This document shows, piece after piece, positions 1 through 8,498 of a DNA stretch of 37,928 nt. This stretch comes from Campylobacteraceae bacterium (GTDB taxonomy: Bacteria; Campylobacterota; Campylobacteria; Campylobacterales; JALSKU01). Both the position numbers and the translations under genes were made by a program. The notes under the pieces were generated by a model that saw nothing but the letters and a program-made list of their open reading frames with translations, did not search any database and was not told the origin of the DNA. Position 1 is the stretch's first letter, and each line of letters opens with the position of its first letter. The DNA lies in NCBI GenBank assembly GCA_026993075.1, contig JALWUQ010000074.1, positions 1 to 37,928 of the forward strand, read 5' to 3'.

Positions 1-126
1 GATAAGGAAAAGCCTCGTTTGGTTATGCATGCTTTTTTGGCTGCGGTTGAAAACTATAAAGATAGAAAAAATGGCTTCAAAAAAGGTGAAAAAATCAAGA
101 TAATCAGATCAGAGGAAAAAGATTGA
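1..126 (+). CDS. C-terminal fragment of an unidentified protein (truncated by window edge; ...LVMHAFLAAVENYKDRKNGFKKGEKIKIIRSEEKD*)
   Basis: Frame 1 open from base 1 to TGA at 124-126; stop overlaps TTG start of the next ORF (TTGA). Confidence 0.6.
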   Translation, partial: DKEKPRLVMHAFLAAVENYKDRKNGFKKGEKIKIIRSEEKD

Positions 127-419
127 ATATACTAATCCCAATAGATTCAAAAGAAAAAAGTACAGCAAATATAGCAAATTTAAGTAATGTAAAAGCTTGG
201 GCATTTATCTCTTTAAGTAATGGAAATATCGAGTATATTGATATATTTAAAACAAAGAATGATATTGAAAAATTGATTGATTTTGTAATCATAAAAAATA
301 AAGATGAAAATATCGAAGAATTTTTGGAAGAGGGTATTGAGGTGCTTGTCGCATCTTTTCAAAAAACTATTGAAGAGATTGTAGAAGCTTATATGTTTAG
401 AGAATTATATGAAATATGA
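123..419 (+). CDS. Small conserved-looking protein, possibly NifX/dinitrogenase Fe-Mo cofactor biosynthesis-like (weak)
   Basis: 98 aa ORF with TTG start; N-terminus MNILIPID resembles NifX/NafY-like small proteins; 4-nt overlaps with both neighbours suggest an operon. Confidence 0.55.
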   Translation: MNILIPIDSKEKSTANIANLSNVKAWAFISLSNGNIEYIDIFKTKNDIEKLIDFVIIKNKDENIEEFLEEGIEVLVASFQKTIEEIVEAYMFRELYEI

Positions 420-886
420 CACATATTGAAGAGTTATTTACTGTTATTCCTTTATATCCAGGACAAAATATCTGCCTAATACATGATAAACAAGTAGATA
501 TAAGCCCAAGTCTTATAAAATTTTGTATTGAAAATGAAATCAATTTATACGTAAAAGATATAGAAGGAGATTTGTTATCTTTAAGCCATTTTCCTTTTGT
601 TAAAGTTGAAAAGTTCAGCTTTAAAGATAAAAGATATAATCTTCATTCTATTTTATATGATTTTATATTTTTTTCTTACAGCTTGGAAGATAATCATGAC
701 ATATTAAAAAAAATTTACCGAGTTACAAATAATGCCGGAAATATTTTTATTTTTACTAAAAGTGATCCAGATGAGTTAATAAAACTTCTTGAGAAAATAA
801 ACTTTGTAGCTATAAATGAAATAGATACTTTTAAAAAGACCCATATCATCTCAGCCAAAAAAATGCATGGCTGGATGAAAGTTTAA
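416..886 (+). CDS. Hypothetical protein, possibly degenerate class I methyltransferase-like fold (weak)
   Basis: 156 aa ORF, ATGA overlap with upstream gene; central 'YDFIFFSYSLEDNHDILKKIYRVTNNAGNIFIF' resembles the C-terminal half of SAM methyltransferases, but no glycine-rich SAM motif seen. Confidence 0.55.
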   Translation: MTHIEELFTVIPLYPGQNICLIHDKQVDISPSLIKFCIENEINLYVKDIEGDLLSLSHFPFVKVEKFSFKDKRYNLHSILYDFIFFSYSLEDNHDILKKIYRVTNNAGNIFIFTKSDPDELIKLLEKINFVAINEIDTFKKTHIISAKKMHGWMKV

Positions 887-912
887 GAGACCACTGCACA
901 GTGGCCTCTTAA
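883..912. terminator. Bidirectional hairpin terminator between convergent genes
   Basis: TTAAGAG(A)CCACTG-CA-CAGTGG(C)CTCTTAA: 13 bp stem with one mismatch, located exactly between convergent stop codons. Confidence 0.75.
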
Positions 913-913
913 G

Positions 914-3481
914 TCAAGGTACGAAATGTAAAATCTCAGGTTCGCTGTAATTTGGTACATTATCATAAGTAAAAATACTATAATATTTCTCTTTATCAAG
1001 TGAGCCGAATGTATCATAAGTATAATCATCTTTTCCGCCGTATATCTTAACACCATCCATAAAGTTTTTGGGAGGATGAAAAGAGTTTCTGACAACATAA
1101 ACTCCGATGAAATCTTCATCTTTTGGGTTTTTCCATGATAATTTTATCCTCCCTTTGTCTATCTTGTTTGCAAGATTAGTTACTTTGGATACAGGTGTTT
1201 TTCTCCTATTTATGTATTCTATGATTAATTTTGGCTTTATACCCCACTTAACTATTCTGTTTTTTACATTACTTTGAGTTGAAGTTGGTTTTATGATGAT
1301 TTCAAGTCTTTTGCTGTTTGCATGGATATTTTCAAGTGATAATTTTGAGAGGGTGTCAAATATAAAATAATGTTTTTCTCTTTTTTTAAGATCAACATCT
1401 CTTATTTCATAACCAATATATTCTACTCTTTCTCTATTTTTTATATCTTCATAACTTAAAATAATATCATTATCCAAGAGTTCAAGATAAAAACTTATAC
1501 CTTTTGATTTTGTGTAAACTGTTTGATTGCTAAGTTCTATATATGCTCTTGTTATAACTGTCGTACATGAACTTGGAAGAGTTGAGAGATCATACTCTAA
1601 ATGCCCATAGATTTTATTGCCATCTTTATTGTATCCGCTTTCAAACTGGGATTTTTTAAGGTTTTGACTAATAGATTCGGCAATATTTGGTTCTATTTCT
1701 ATTTTTTGTGAAGGTATTGTGTATTTGATTTCGAGCATAGGACGGTAGTGAAGTCCACCTCCATAGTTTCCGTATCCTATATCAAACTGCATCATTTGAG
1801 AATCTTCGCCATAAGGCAGTGTTTTTGGTCCATCAACTCTAAAAACTGCTTTGTTTTTTATGAGTTCTTTTTGGAGCAAGGAGCATTGGTAAGAGGAAAA
1901 TTCCCAATAATTCCATATACCCTGAGTTAAAGACTGAGACTTGATAGCATCACCTATAACCTGGATACAAGGTGCATTTTCTACTTGAGCAAAATCAGCC
2001 ACATCATTTATGTCATCATTATCAAGCAAGCTCAAATTCCACTCACCAAATCTTTCTATTTTTGCCGCAACTCTGTTCATGGGATAAAGATGAAGTCTTG
2101 CTTTTTTTATGATGGCATTTTTTGGAATGGAACTTGTATCATAGCAAATAAGTGCGTTGCATATACCTTTTGTTTTGTTTATACCGACAAAAAGTGAATT
2201 ATTGCCAAAATGAGATCTATTTGTCTCATTCATATTTTCTCCGACATAGCCTGTCTCGTTTTTTAAGGCAAATAACATTTTTGAAAATTCATCTTTTTCC
2301 AAACCAGTTTTTACCTTTACAACAGGAGCAAAAGGAGATCGTAAATTTGTTTGTTTGTTTACCGCTCTTATGGTGTAGTAGTAAGTGGTGGCAGACTCTA
2401 ACTCAATGTCTTTAAAAGTGTGCTCTTTTGTTATGCCTACTATGTTTTGGATTTCGCAAGAGGCTTTATCTTTTGTATTTCTATAAATCTCAAAATAAAT
2501 ATCATTTCTTAATTCATAATCCCACCGGAGTTTTAAAAAAGTCTCTTCTACACATTGTATGGTAAAGTTATCAACTCTTTTAGGAGCTAATGAAGAGTAA
2601 TTGATAGTCTCTTTAAAAGCTTCTAAGAGTGCGGGAATGTTTTCATTGATACTGCTACTCATAACTTTCATATAATCTGGTATATTTTTAGTACCGACTT
2701 CTACAACGATAGCTTTGATGCCTTTTGAGTAATAGTACTCTCTACCGCTTCCGCTTATGAGTTTAGCAGGTGGTTTGCCTCTGTGTATACCATAGTTTCT
2801 ACCTGTTACTTTGTGTATTTTTTCACTCATATTAGCACATATTGTGTTAAGATCTGTTCCATCTATCTCTTGTTCGTGTCGAAATTTATGAGCTGGAAAA
2901 AATACATTTCCCTGCGAATGATAATCAAGTGCAATGGTTATATTATTATGAGTATCGACAAACTCTTTTATAGCTTTTGTCTCAGGTTCGCTAAATGCTT
3001 CTTCACCGCCATAAACATTTGAGCTCATTTGAGAAGTTTTAACAAAGCCTATGGAAAAATTTCTGTTTAAATCCACTCCATAAGAGCCGTCTTTGTTTTT
3101 CTTTCTGTTTTTTCTCCAAAATGAAAAGTGCTTTCTTGAATACTCAAATCCGTCAGGATTTAGGCAAGGTACCATATATAAAGTAGATCTTTTTAAATAC
3201 TCTTTTATTTGGGGATTTGTATCAAAATTATTTAAAATATATGTTATAAATTTTAAACATAGCTCATGTCCTATCCACTCTCTTGCATGTATGGTTCCTG
3301 TAAAAAGCAGTGCCGGTTTTGTACTCTCATTTTCTATATCAAACGATAAAGTTGCTAAAACAATATCTCTGTTTTCATGAGTTTTGCCTATGCTTTTTAC
3401 TTGTAAAATATCTGGAAATTTATCAGATAAATTTTTTAAAAGTTTTGTGCCTTCATCATAGGAAAGATATTGATTTTTCAA
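914..3481 (-). CDS. M14-family zinc carboxypeptidase with Fn3 and DNRLRE-like beta-sandwich modules and a C-terminal Fn3-like module; no signal peptide
   Basis: M14 motifs HAREWIGHE (Zn ligands), NPDG, DLNRNF, ALDYHSQGN (Zn His), VVEVG (catalytic Glu); 'NALICYDTSSIPKNAIIKKARLHLY' DNRLRE-like; Fn3-like 'TTYYYTIRAVN' and 'DEDFIGVYVVRN..'. Start codon is TTG with AAAGGAA upstream; the gene directly abuts the TAG of the upstream gene. Confidence 0.88.
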   Translation of the reverse strand: MKNQYLSYDEGTKLLKNLSDKFPDILQVKSIGKTHENRDIVLATLSFDIENESTKPALLFTGTIHAREWIGHELCLKFITYILNNFDTNPQIKEYLKRSTLYMVPCLNPDGFEYSRKHFSFWRKNRKKNKDGSYGVDLNRNFSIGFVKTSQMSSNVYGGEEAFSEPETKAIKEFVDTHNNITIALDYHSQGNVFFPAHKFRHEQEIDGTDLNTICANMSEKIHKVTGRNYGIHRGKPPAKLISGSGREYYYSKGIKAIVVEVGTKNIPDYMKVMSSSINENIPALLEAFKETINYSSLAPKRVDNFTIQCVEETFLKLRWDYELRNDIYFEIYRNTKDKASCEIQNIVGITKEHTFKDIELESATTYYYTIRAVNKQTNLRSPFAPVVKVKTGLEKDEFSKMLFALKNETGYVGENMNETNRSHFGNNSLFVGINKTKGICNALICYDTSSIPKNAIIKKARLHLYPMNRVAAKIERFGEWNLSLLDNDDINDVADFAQVENAPCIQVIGDAIKSQSLTQGIWNYWEFSSYQCSLLQKELIKNKAVFRVDGPKTLPYGEDSQMMQFDIGYGNYGGGLHYRPMLEIKYTIPSQKIEIEPNIAESISQNLKKSQFESGYNKDGNKIYGHLEYDLSTLPSSCTTVITRAYIELSNQTVYTKSKGISFYLELLDNDIILSYEDIKNRERVEYIGYEIRDVDLKKREKHYFIFDTLSKLSLENIHANSKRLEIIIKPTSTQSNVKNRIVKWGIKPKLIIEYINRRKTPVSKVTNLANKIDKGRIKLSWKNPKDEDFIGVYVVRNSFHPPKNFMDGVKIYGGKDDYTYDTFGSLDKEKYYSIFTYDNVPNYSEPEILHFVP

Positions 3482-4897
3482 CTATTTATTCCTTTTTTCT
3501 AAAAATTCATTCCATTTTTTCATAAGAGAATCAACAATACTTTTAGAAATACCTTTTATCTCAAGGAGCGCTTCAGGTTCAAACTGTAGAGTTTGCACTA
3601 TCTTTGAATGTTTCAAATCATTTAGTATAGCTTTTGCTTTTTTCTCTCCTATGCCTTTTACAGAAGTTAAGAATTTGTGTATCTCTTTATGGGTTAATCG
3701 TATCTTTTTAGATGCTTCATCTCCACTTGCAAAAGGAGTCTTTTCTCTTTTAAGATTTTTTACTTTCATAGACTTTATGCTCTTTAACGCAAATCTATCT
3801 TGAAAATTCCAAGTTTCACTCGGCCACTCTTCAAAAAGTTTTTTTCTCACATCAAACATTTGATATTTTTTATCAAGCTTATGAAGATATACTTTCTCTT
3901 TTCCAAAAGTTTTTTTCTTTTTCCCAAAATATGCTCCATCAAAACTTGGAGAATATTTTCCAAAATTTATATGTCTCATAGTTCTTAAAAGTGAACTGTC
4001 TATTTTGCCGAGTTCTTCCCAGTTAAACATAGGAATATGAGGTTTTCTCAAAGTTTTACTACTTAAACTCCACATCAAGTATTCTCCTATCCAGTCTCTT
4101 ACATAAGGAAATGCCGCAAACGCTGTCGCACATTCGAGTATCCTTACTTTGGAATCTTTGCCATAAGCAATATCGCATGCCCAGTATTCAGCTTTTGCTG
4201 CCTTGCTTGTCTTAACTGCTAAATCAAGAACAGATTTTGGAACATTTTGATAATCCATACTCCCGCCCTGAGAGGTATTTGTAAGCCATTCACCCTTAGG
4301 CGGTCTTCTCCAAAAAGCACATACAGGTTTGTGGCCTATTAGCATGACTCTGATATCAGCTTGCATTGGTATGAAATCCTGTATATACATAGGGTGATAT
4401 TTTTTCTTATCAAAAAGTTTTACAGCCTCTTTTTTACTGTCAACTTTATGTACGAAATAACCGCCATAGTTTGAAGGACCGTAGCTTCTTTTTATGATTT
4501 TTGGATATTTTGTTTTTTCTAAAAATTTATACCCCTTGCCTCTATCATAAAATATATGAGTTCTTGGGATTGGCAAGTGGTATTTCCATGCAAATCTTGT
4601 AACATTCTCTTTTGATTTATTGGAAAATTGAGTATCCAAAGAGGGGATAAATCTTACACCGGGCAATTCTCTTGCAATCTCTCTAAAAGTTTCATAAGCA
4701 GTTGCAGGGATATTGCCTATGAGTACATCAATCTTTTTCTTTTTAACTTCTTTTATAAATCTGTCTTTATCATTTTTCCAATGATAAGTCACACTCTCTA
4801 TCTTGTCAGGCCATCCTCTAAAGTTGGAATGGTCAAAAAACCTAAGTACATAATCCAAATACAAAAATCCGAGTTTTGGTAATTTTTTCTTACTCAT
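3482..4897 (-). CDS. ATP-grasp (RimK-like) ligase fused to a C-terminal tandem helix-hairpin-helix domain
   Basis: ATP-grasp segments 'YPKIIKRSYGPSNYGG', 'DIRVMLIGHKPVCAFWRRPPKGEWLTNTSQGGS', 'ACDIAYGKDSKVRILECATAF'; C-terminus 'VKGIGEKKAKAIL...EALLEIKGISKSIVDSL' resembles (HhH)2. Confidence 0.82.
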   Translation of the reverse strand: MSKKKLPKLGFLYLDYVLRFFDHSNFRGWPDKIESVTYHWKNDKDRFIKEVKKKKIDVLIGNIPATAYETFREIARELPGVRFIPSLDTQFSNKSKENVTRFAWKYHLPIPRTHIFYDRGKGYKFLEKTKYPKIIKRSYGPSNYGGYFVHKVDSKKEAVKLFDKKKYHPMYIQDFIPMQADIRVMLIGHKPVCAFWRRPPKGEWLTNTSQGGSMDYQNVPKSVLDLAVKTSKAAKAEYWACDIAYGKDSKVRILECATAFAAFPYVRDWIGEYLMWSLSSKTLRKPHIPMFNWEELGKIDSSLLRTMRHINFGKYSPSFDGAYFGKKKKTFGKEKVYLHKLDKKYQMFDVRKKLFEEWPSETWNFQDRFALKSIKSMKVKNLKREKTPFASGDEASKKIRLTHKEIHKFLTSVKGIGEKKAKAILNDLKHSKIVQTLQFEPEALLEIKGISKSIVDSLMKKWNEFLEKRNK

Positions 4898-5804
4898 TTG
4901 TTTCCTTTTGTTTTATTTTTCTATCTATCAGTTCGACTATTTTTTCTATCTTTTTATCATTAAAATCAAGTCCCATTTTTTCTTGCTCAGGGGTAGCAAA
5001 AGCTGGTATTCCATTTACTTCCAAGACTATATACTCTTCTTTTTTCTTATCATATATGATATCGACTCCTGCTATATCAAGTCCTGTTGCTTTAGTTGCA
5101 CTTATTGCCAAATCTATCAACTTATCATCTGCTTCTCTTAAAAATACAGTACCACCACTAGTTACATTTGTTCGCCAATCCCCATCTCCTGCTTTTCTAC
5201 CATAGCATGAGATAAATTTGCCATCTACTATATCGACTCTAAAATCGGTATTATCATATTCTATAAATCTCTCAAGATATAAAAATCTCAAATCCGCCTG
5301 GTTTAAAAAAGGCATAAGAACATCCAGCGTTGCCTCATTTTCTATCTTGGTAAGTCCAACTCCTCCCCAGCCGTCAACCGGTTTGTAAACCATCTTCTTC
5401 CACTCTCTTATAAACGCTTTTAAGTGTTTTTTGTCATCTCTATGGCAAAGTCTAAAATCAGTTGTAGGAATTGCGTTGTTTTTTAAAGTAAATGTTGTTT
5501 GAAATTTATCTTCAGTAAGCTCAAATGCTTCATAAGAGTTTATCATAGGAATAAGAGTATTTAAAATTTTGTACATATAAACTTGATATTGAGTTTGTTC
5601 ACCTGCGTTGTAGCTGAAAAATAGATCCAAATCATTAAGCAAAACATTGCCTATATAAATATTTTGACCAATAACTATAGCATCTCTCAAATTCAAATCA
5701 GTGATCGCATTTATATCTCTTTCTTTGAGTTTGGAAACAATTTTTTTTTCTACCTCTTTTCCGCCGCCGTTTTTATACATCCAGATACCGACAGTTCGCC
5801 TCAT
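4890..5804 (-). CDS. RimK-like ATP-grasp ligase (alpha-L-glutamate ligase type)
   Basis: 'MVYKPVDGWGGVGLTKI', 'DFRVDIVDGKFISCYGRKAGDGDWRTNVTSGGT', 'GVDIIYDKKKEEYIVLEVNGIPAF' ATP-grasp/RimK motifs with intact ExN; 8-nt overlap with the downstream ligase gene. Confidence 0.85.
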   Translation of the reverse strand: MRRTVGIWMYKNGGGKEVEKKIVSKLKERDINAITDLNLRDAIVIGQNIYIGNVLLNDLDLFFSYNAGEQTQYQVYMYKILNTLIPMINSYEAFELTEDKFQTTFTLKNNAIPTTDFRLCHRDDKKHLKAFIREWKKMVYKPVDGWGGVGLTKIENEATLDVLMPFLNQADLRFLYLERFIEYDNTDFRVDIVDGKFISCYGRKAGDGDWRTNVTSGGTVFLREADDKLIDLAISATKATGLDIAGVDIIYDKKKEEYIVLEVNGIPAFATPEQEKMGLDFNDKKIEKIVELIDRKIKQKETNE

Positions 5805-5833
5805 GATATAACTCCTAAGATCAGTTAATTATG

Positions 5834-5858
5834 AATTATACTGAAATTTAGTATAATT
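5834..5858. promoter_or_regulatory. Symmetrical divergent promoter/operator: AATTATACT-GAAATTT-AGTATAATT
   Basis: Exact 9-bp inverted repeat; each arm carries a TATAAT box (minus-strand 5835-5840, plus-strand 5852-5857) oriented outward toward the two divergent operons. Confidence 0.6.
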
Positions 5859-5892
5859 ATCAAAGCCAAATAGCTCAAGCAGGAGTGATAAT

Positions 5893-6990
5893 ATGAAATT
5901 TTTTAAAGAGTTAAAACAACTTGTGGAGATAAATTCTTATACCGAGAATAAAGTAGGAGTTGATAAAAATGGAGAAATTTATATAACAAAACTCATCCCT
6001 TTGGGGTTCGAATATAAAATATACAAAAGAGAAAATATAGGTAATCATTTACTTTTTACCTCACCAAAAAAAGAGGGTAAAAAATTGCTTCTTTTGGGTC
6101 ATATGGATACAGTTTTTCCAAAAGATATATTTGAAAAATATAGTGAAGATGAGACTTGGGTGTATGGACCTGGAGTTTGTGATATGAAAGGTGGTAATAT
6201 CGTAGCTATTGAAGCCCTTAGAAATATCTTTCATAAGTTTGGCAAGATTGAAAATATTGATTTTTTATTGGTAAGTGATGAAGAAGGGGGAAGTGACGAC
6301 TCTAAGTTTGTTACTTCCAAAGTGGCAAAAGAGTATGACTATGCACTTGTATATGAAGCTGCTGGGAAAAATATGGAAGTGGTAATTGCCAGAAAAGGTG
6401 CAGGGACTTTTTATGTAGATATAAAAGGCAAAGCAGCACATGCAGGCAACAACTATGCTTTGGGGGTTGATGCAAACTTAGAAGCAAGTTACAAACTTCA
6501 AGAGTTAGTGAAACTGACTGATACGAAAAAAGGTACAACTTTAAATGTGGGTAAGATAGAAGGAGGTGTTGGTGCAAACACTATATCTCCTCATGCAAAA
6601 ATGACTTTTGAGATAAGATACACAAATACAAATGAAAGAGATAGACTTGTAAAAGAGATCAACAAAATCATATCAACTTGTTATGTAAAAGGTACCAGAT
6701 CAACTCTTAGTGGTGGAATACAAAGAGATGTAATGCAACCGACTAAAGAGCAAAGTGAATTTTTAGAAAATATAGAAAAATTTATCACTAAAAAGCTACT
6801 TAAAGAAAAAAGAGGCGGAGTCAGTGATGCAAATATAGTAGCTTCCCAAAGGGTACCTGTACTTGATGGTTTTGGTCCTTTTGGAGATGGAGATCACACA
6901 AAAAAAGAAAGAGCATTAAAAAGCAGTTTCAAACAGAGGATAGAGCTTAGCACAAAGATTTTTGAAGGAGTATTAAAACACAAAATATAA
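5893..6990 (+). CDS. M20-family metallopeptidase, glutamate carboxypeptidase (CPG2)-like
   Basis: 'LLLLGHMDTVFPKD', 'GPGVCDMKGG', 'LLVSDEEGGSDDS', 'GKAAHAGNN', 'GDGDHT' M20 motifs; RBS AGGAG upstream. Confidence 0.9.
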   Translation: MKFFKELKQLVEINSYTENKVGVDKNGEIYITKLIPLGFEYKIYKRENIGNHLLFTSPKKEGKKLLLLGHMDTVFPKDIFEKYSEDETWVYGPGVCDMKGGNIVAIEALRNIFHKFGKIENIDFLLVSDEEGGSDDSKFVTSKVAKEYDYALVYEAAGKNMEVVIARKGAGTFYVDIKGKAAHAGNNYALGVDANLEASYKLQELVKLTDTKKGTTLNVGKIEGGVGANTISPHAKMTFEIRYTNTNERDRLVKEINKIISTCYVKGTRSTLSGGIQRDVMQPTKEQSEFLENIEKFITKKLLKEKRGGVSDANIVASQRVPVLDGFGPFGDGDHTKKERALKSSFKQRIELSTKIFEGVLKHKI

Positions 6991-7028
6991 AAATTTATCT
7001 TTATTGCTTATGATAGTTTTGGTCTAAT

Positions 7029-7751
7029 TTAACCGGTATTTTGTATGCTTTTTTCAAAAAACAAGTGGGTTAGATATATTACGAAAAAAACTTGAAAAAA
7101 GAGTCCTAAAATGGGTATTAGCGAGATTATATAAAATATCAAAGTAGTTGCTATGAAGCTTTTTTTCTCTTTTTGGGTTATGAGTGTATATCTTTTGTAA
7201 TTTTCTATGTTTGAGCCTATGTCTATAATCAAGAGGTTGTGAAAAAGGTAGTAAAAAGGTATATTAAATATAAAAAAGTTTACCCCCGGTACTATTAGAA
7301 GTGGGATTGCAACAAATATAAGAAATATAAAAATACTGACAGTTTTGACATATAACCATACAGATTTGCCAAAATCTATCTCTCCTCTTATAAAATTGGG
7401 ATAGTATTTTTTCTGTAAGGTTTTTACAATGTATGGTGTAAAAAAGCCTATGACAATAATAGCGATAATGACTGAAAAAAGCACTATCAAAATAGTACCG
7501 AAAAGATAAAAAAAAGTTATCAATACCCACTTTACAAGAGCTAAGGTAAATATGTAATTAACAATAGGATGGATGTCAGGATTAATATTTGTAAAGTTAT
7601 TGCCGTTTGAATTTAAGAAATTAATAAATTCACTGCCGCTATAGAGAAAAAAGCTTCCAAATACCAAAAAAGAGATTAAAAAAGGAAGAGTTGAAAGAAG
7701 TAAAAATTTTAGTGTAAAAAAATCTTCCAGACTCTTTTTTAGTGTGTTCAT
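7029..7751 (-). CDS. EI24 domain-containing inner-membrane protein
   Basis: 240 aa, multiple hydrophobic TM segments, EI24/CysZ-like layout; ATGA overlap with upstream gene. Confidence 0.7.
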   Translation of the reverse strand: MNTLKKSLEDFFTLKFLLLSTLPFLISFLVFGSFFLYSGSEFINFLNSNGNNFTNINPDIHPIVNYIFTLALVKWVLITFFYLFGTILIVLFSVIIAIIVIGFFTPYIVKTLQKKYYPNFIRGEIDFGKSVWLYVKTVSIFIFLIFVAIPLLIVPGVNFFIFNIPFYYLFHNLLIIDIGSNIENYKRYTLITQKEKKSFIATTLIFYIISLIPILGLFFQVFFVIYLTHLFFEKSIQNTG

Positions 7752-8455
7752 GCTATCTTTTGATATGCTTTTTCCAATTCTTTATATAATTGATTTGGAG
7801 TAATTTTTGGCTGTTCATTAATAATCTTATTCATAGTGATATTATCTTCGACATCACCCCATAATTTTTTATATGTTCCTTCTTTGTAACCGTTATCTTG
7901 TCTAAATTTATTTAGTACATTTTTTCCAACATAAACTTTATACAGTGAATATAAGTTTAAACCGCAGTTGTGAGCTACTGTAAAATACTCGCTTAAAATC
8001 ATCTCAAAAGGATTATTGTGTATCCCTGAGGTTATATGTATAATTCTTTCTACTTGATTGATGATTTCCATTTGATTTACATTTTTTATATTTTTTGGCT
8101 CTTTGCAAAATGTTTTAAAGCTTTTGTTATCCATAATATATGAGGTGATTTCATCAATTCCGCCTATTTTGTTATTGTGATAATATTCAAGCGCCAAACT
8201 CATAATAAAGTGCCAAATATCAATAACTTCTATCTGTATATTTTGCCAGTCAGGAGAGCCATTTATATTTTTCCAGTGTTTCCATGTGAAGCTGTCTATC
8301 AACTCGGTACACTCCATATAAATACATCTTTTCCAGCTGATTATACGGTCATATTTATTGTATCCGCTTTCCCATCCTTTTCCATTTGTATCATCATTTA
8401 ATGTTTGTTGCATTTCAAGCATAGTTTTTAGCATTTGTTCATTATTTAAGTTCAT
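7748..8455 (-). CDS. dut: Dimeric dUTP diphosphatase (Campylobacter-type)
   Basis: 'WKRCIYMECTELIDSFTWKHWK' and 'IEVIDIWHFIMSLALE' MazG-like/dimeric dUTPase helical motifs. Confidence 0.88.
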   Translation of the reverse strand: MNLNNEQMLKTMLEMQQTLNDDTNGKGWESGYNKYDRIISWKRCIYMECTELIDSFTWKHWKNINGSPDWQNIQIEVIDIWHFIMSLALEYYHNNKIGGIDEITSYIMDNKSFKTFCKEPKNIKNVNQMEIINQVERIIHITSGIHNNPFEMILSEYFTVAHNCGLNLYSLYKVYVGKNVLNKFRQDNGYKEGTYKKLWGDVEDNITMNKIINEQPKITPNQLYKELEKAYQKIA

Positions 8456-8498
8456 TATCGTGCCCCATTTTGAAATAAGAAATAATTATAGCATAATT

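Noticed and set aside
914-5804. Reading the ATP-grasp pair plus peptidase as a graspetide (microviridin-like) RiPP cluster
   Set aside because: No precursor-like small ORF in the locus or its spacer, no dedicated peptide exporter adjacent, and one ligase carries an HhH fusion not known for graspetide maturases.
6311-6577. 88-aa minus-strand ORF inside the M20 gene
   Set aside because: Antisense shadow ORF of a strongly supported coding sequence; same reasoning applied to the other antisense ORFs (e.g. 1748-3525 +, 12998-13489 +, 17553-18431 +, 24422-24604 -, 36284-36886 +).
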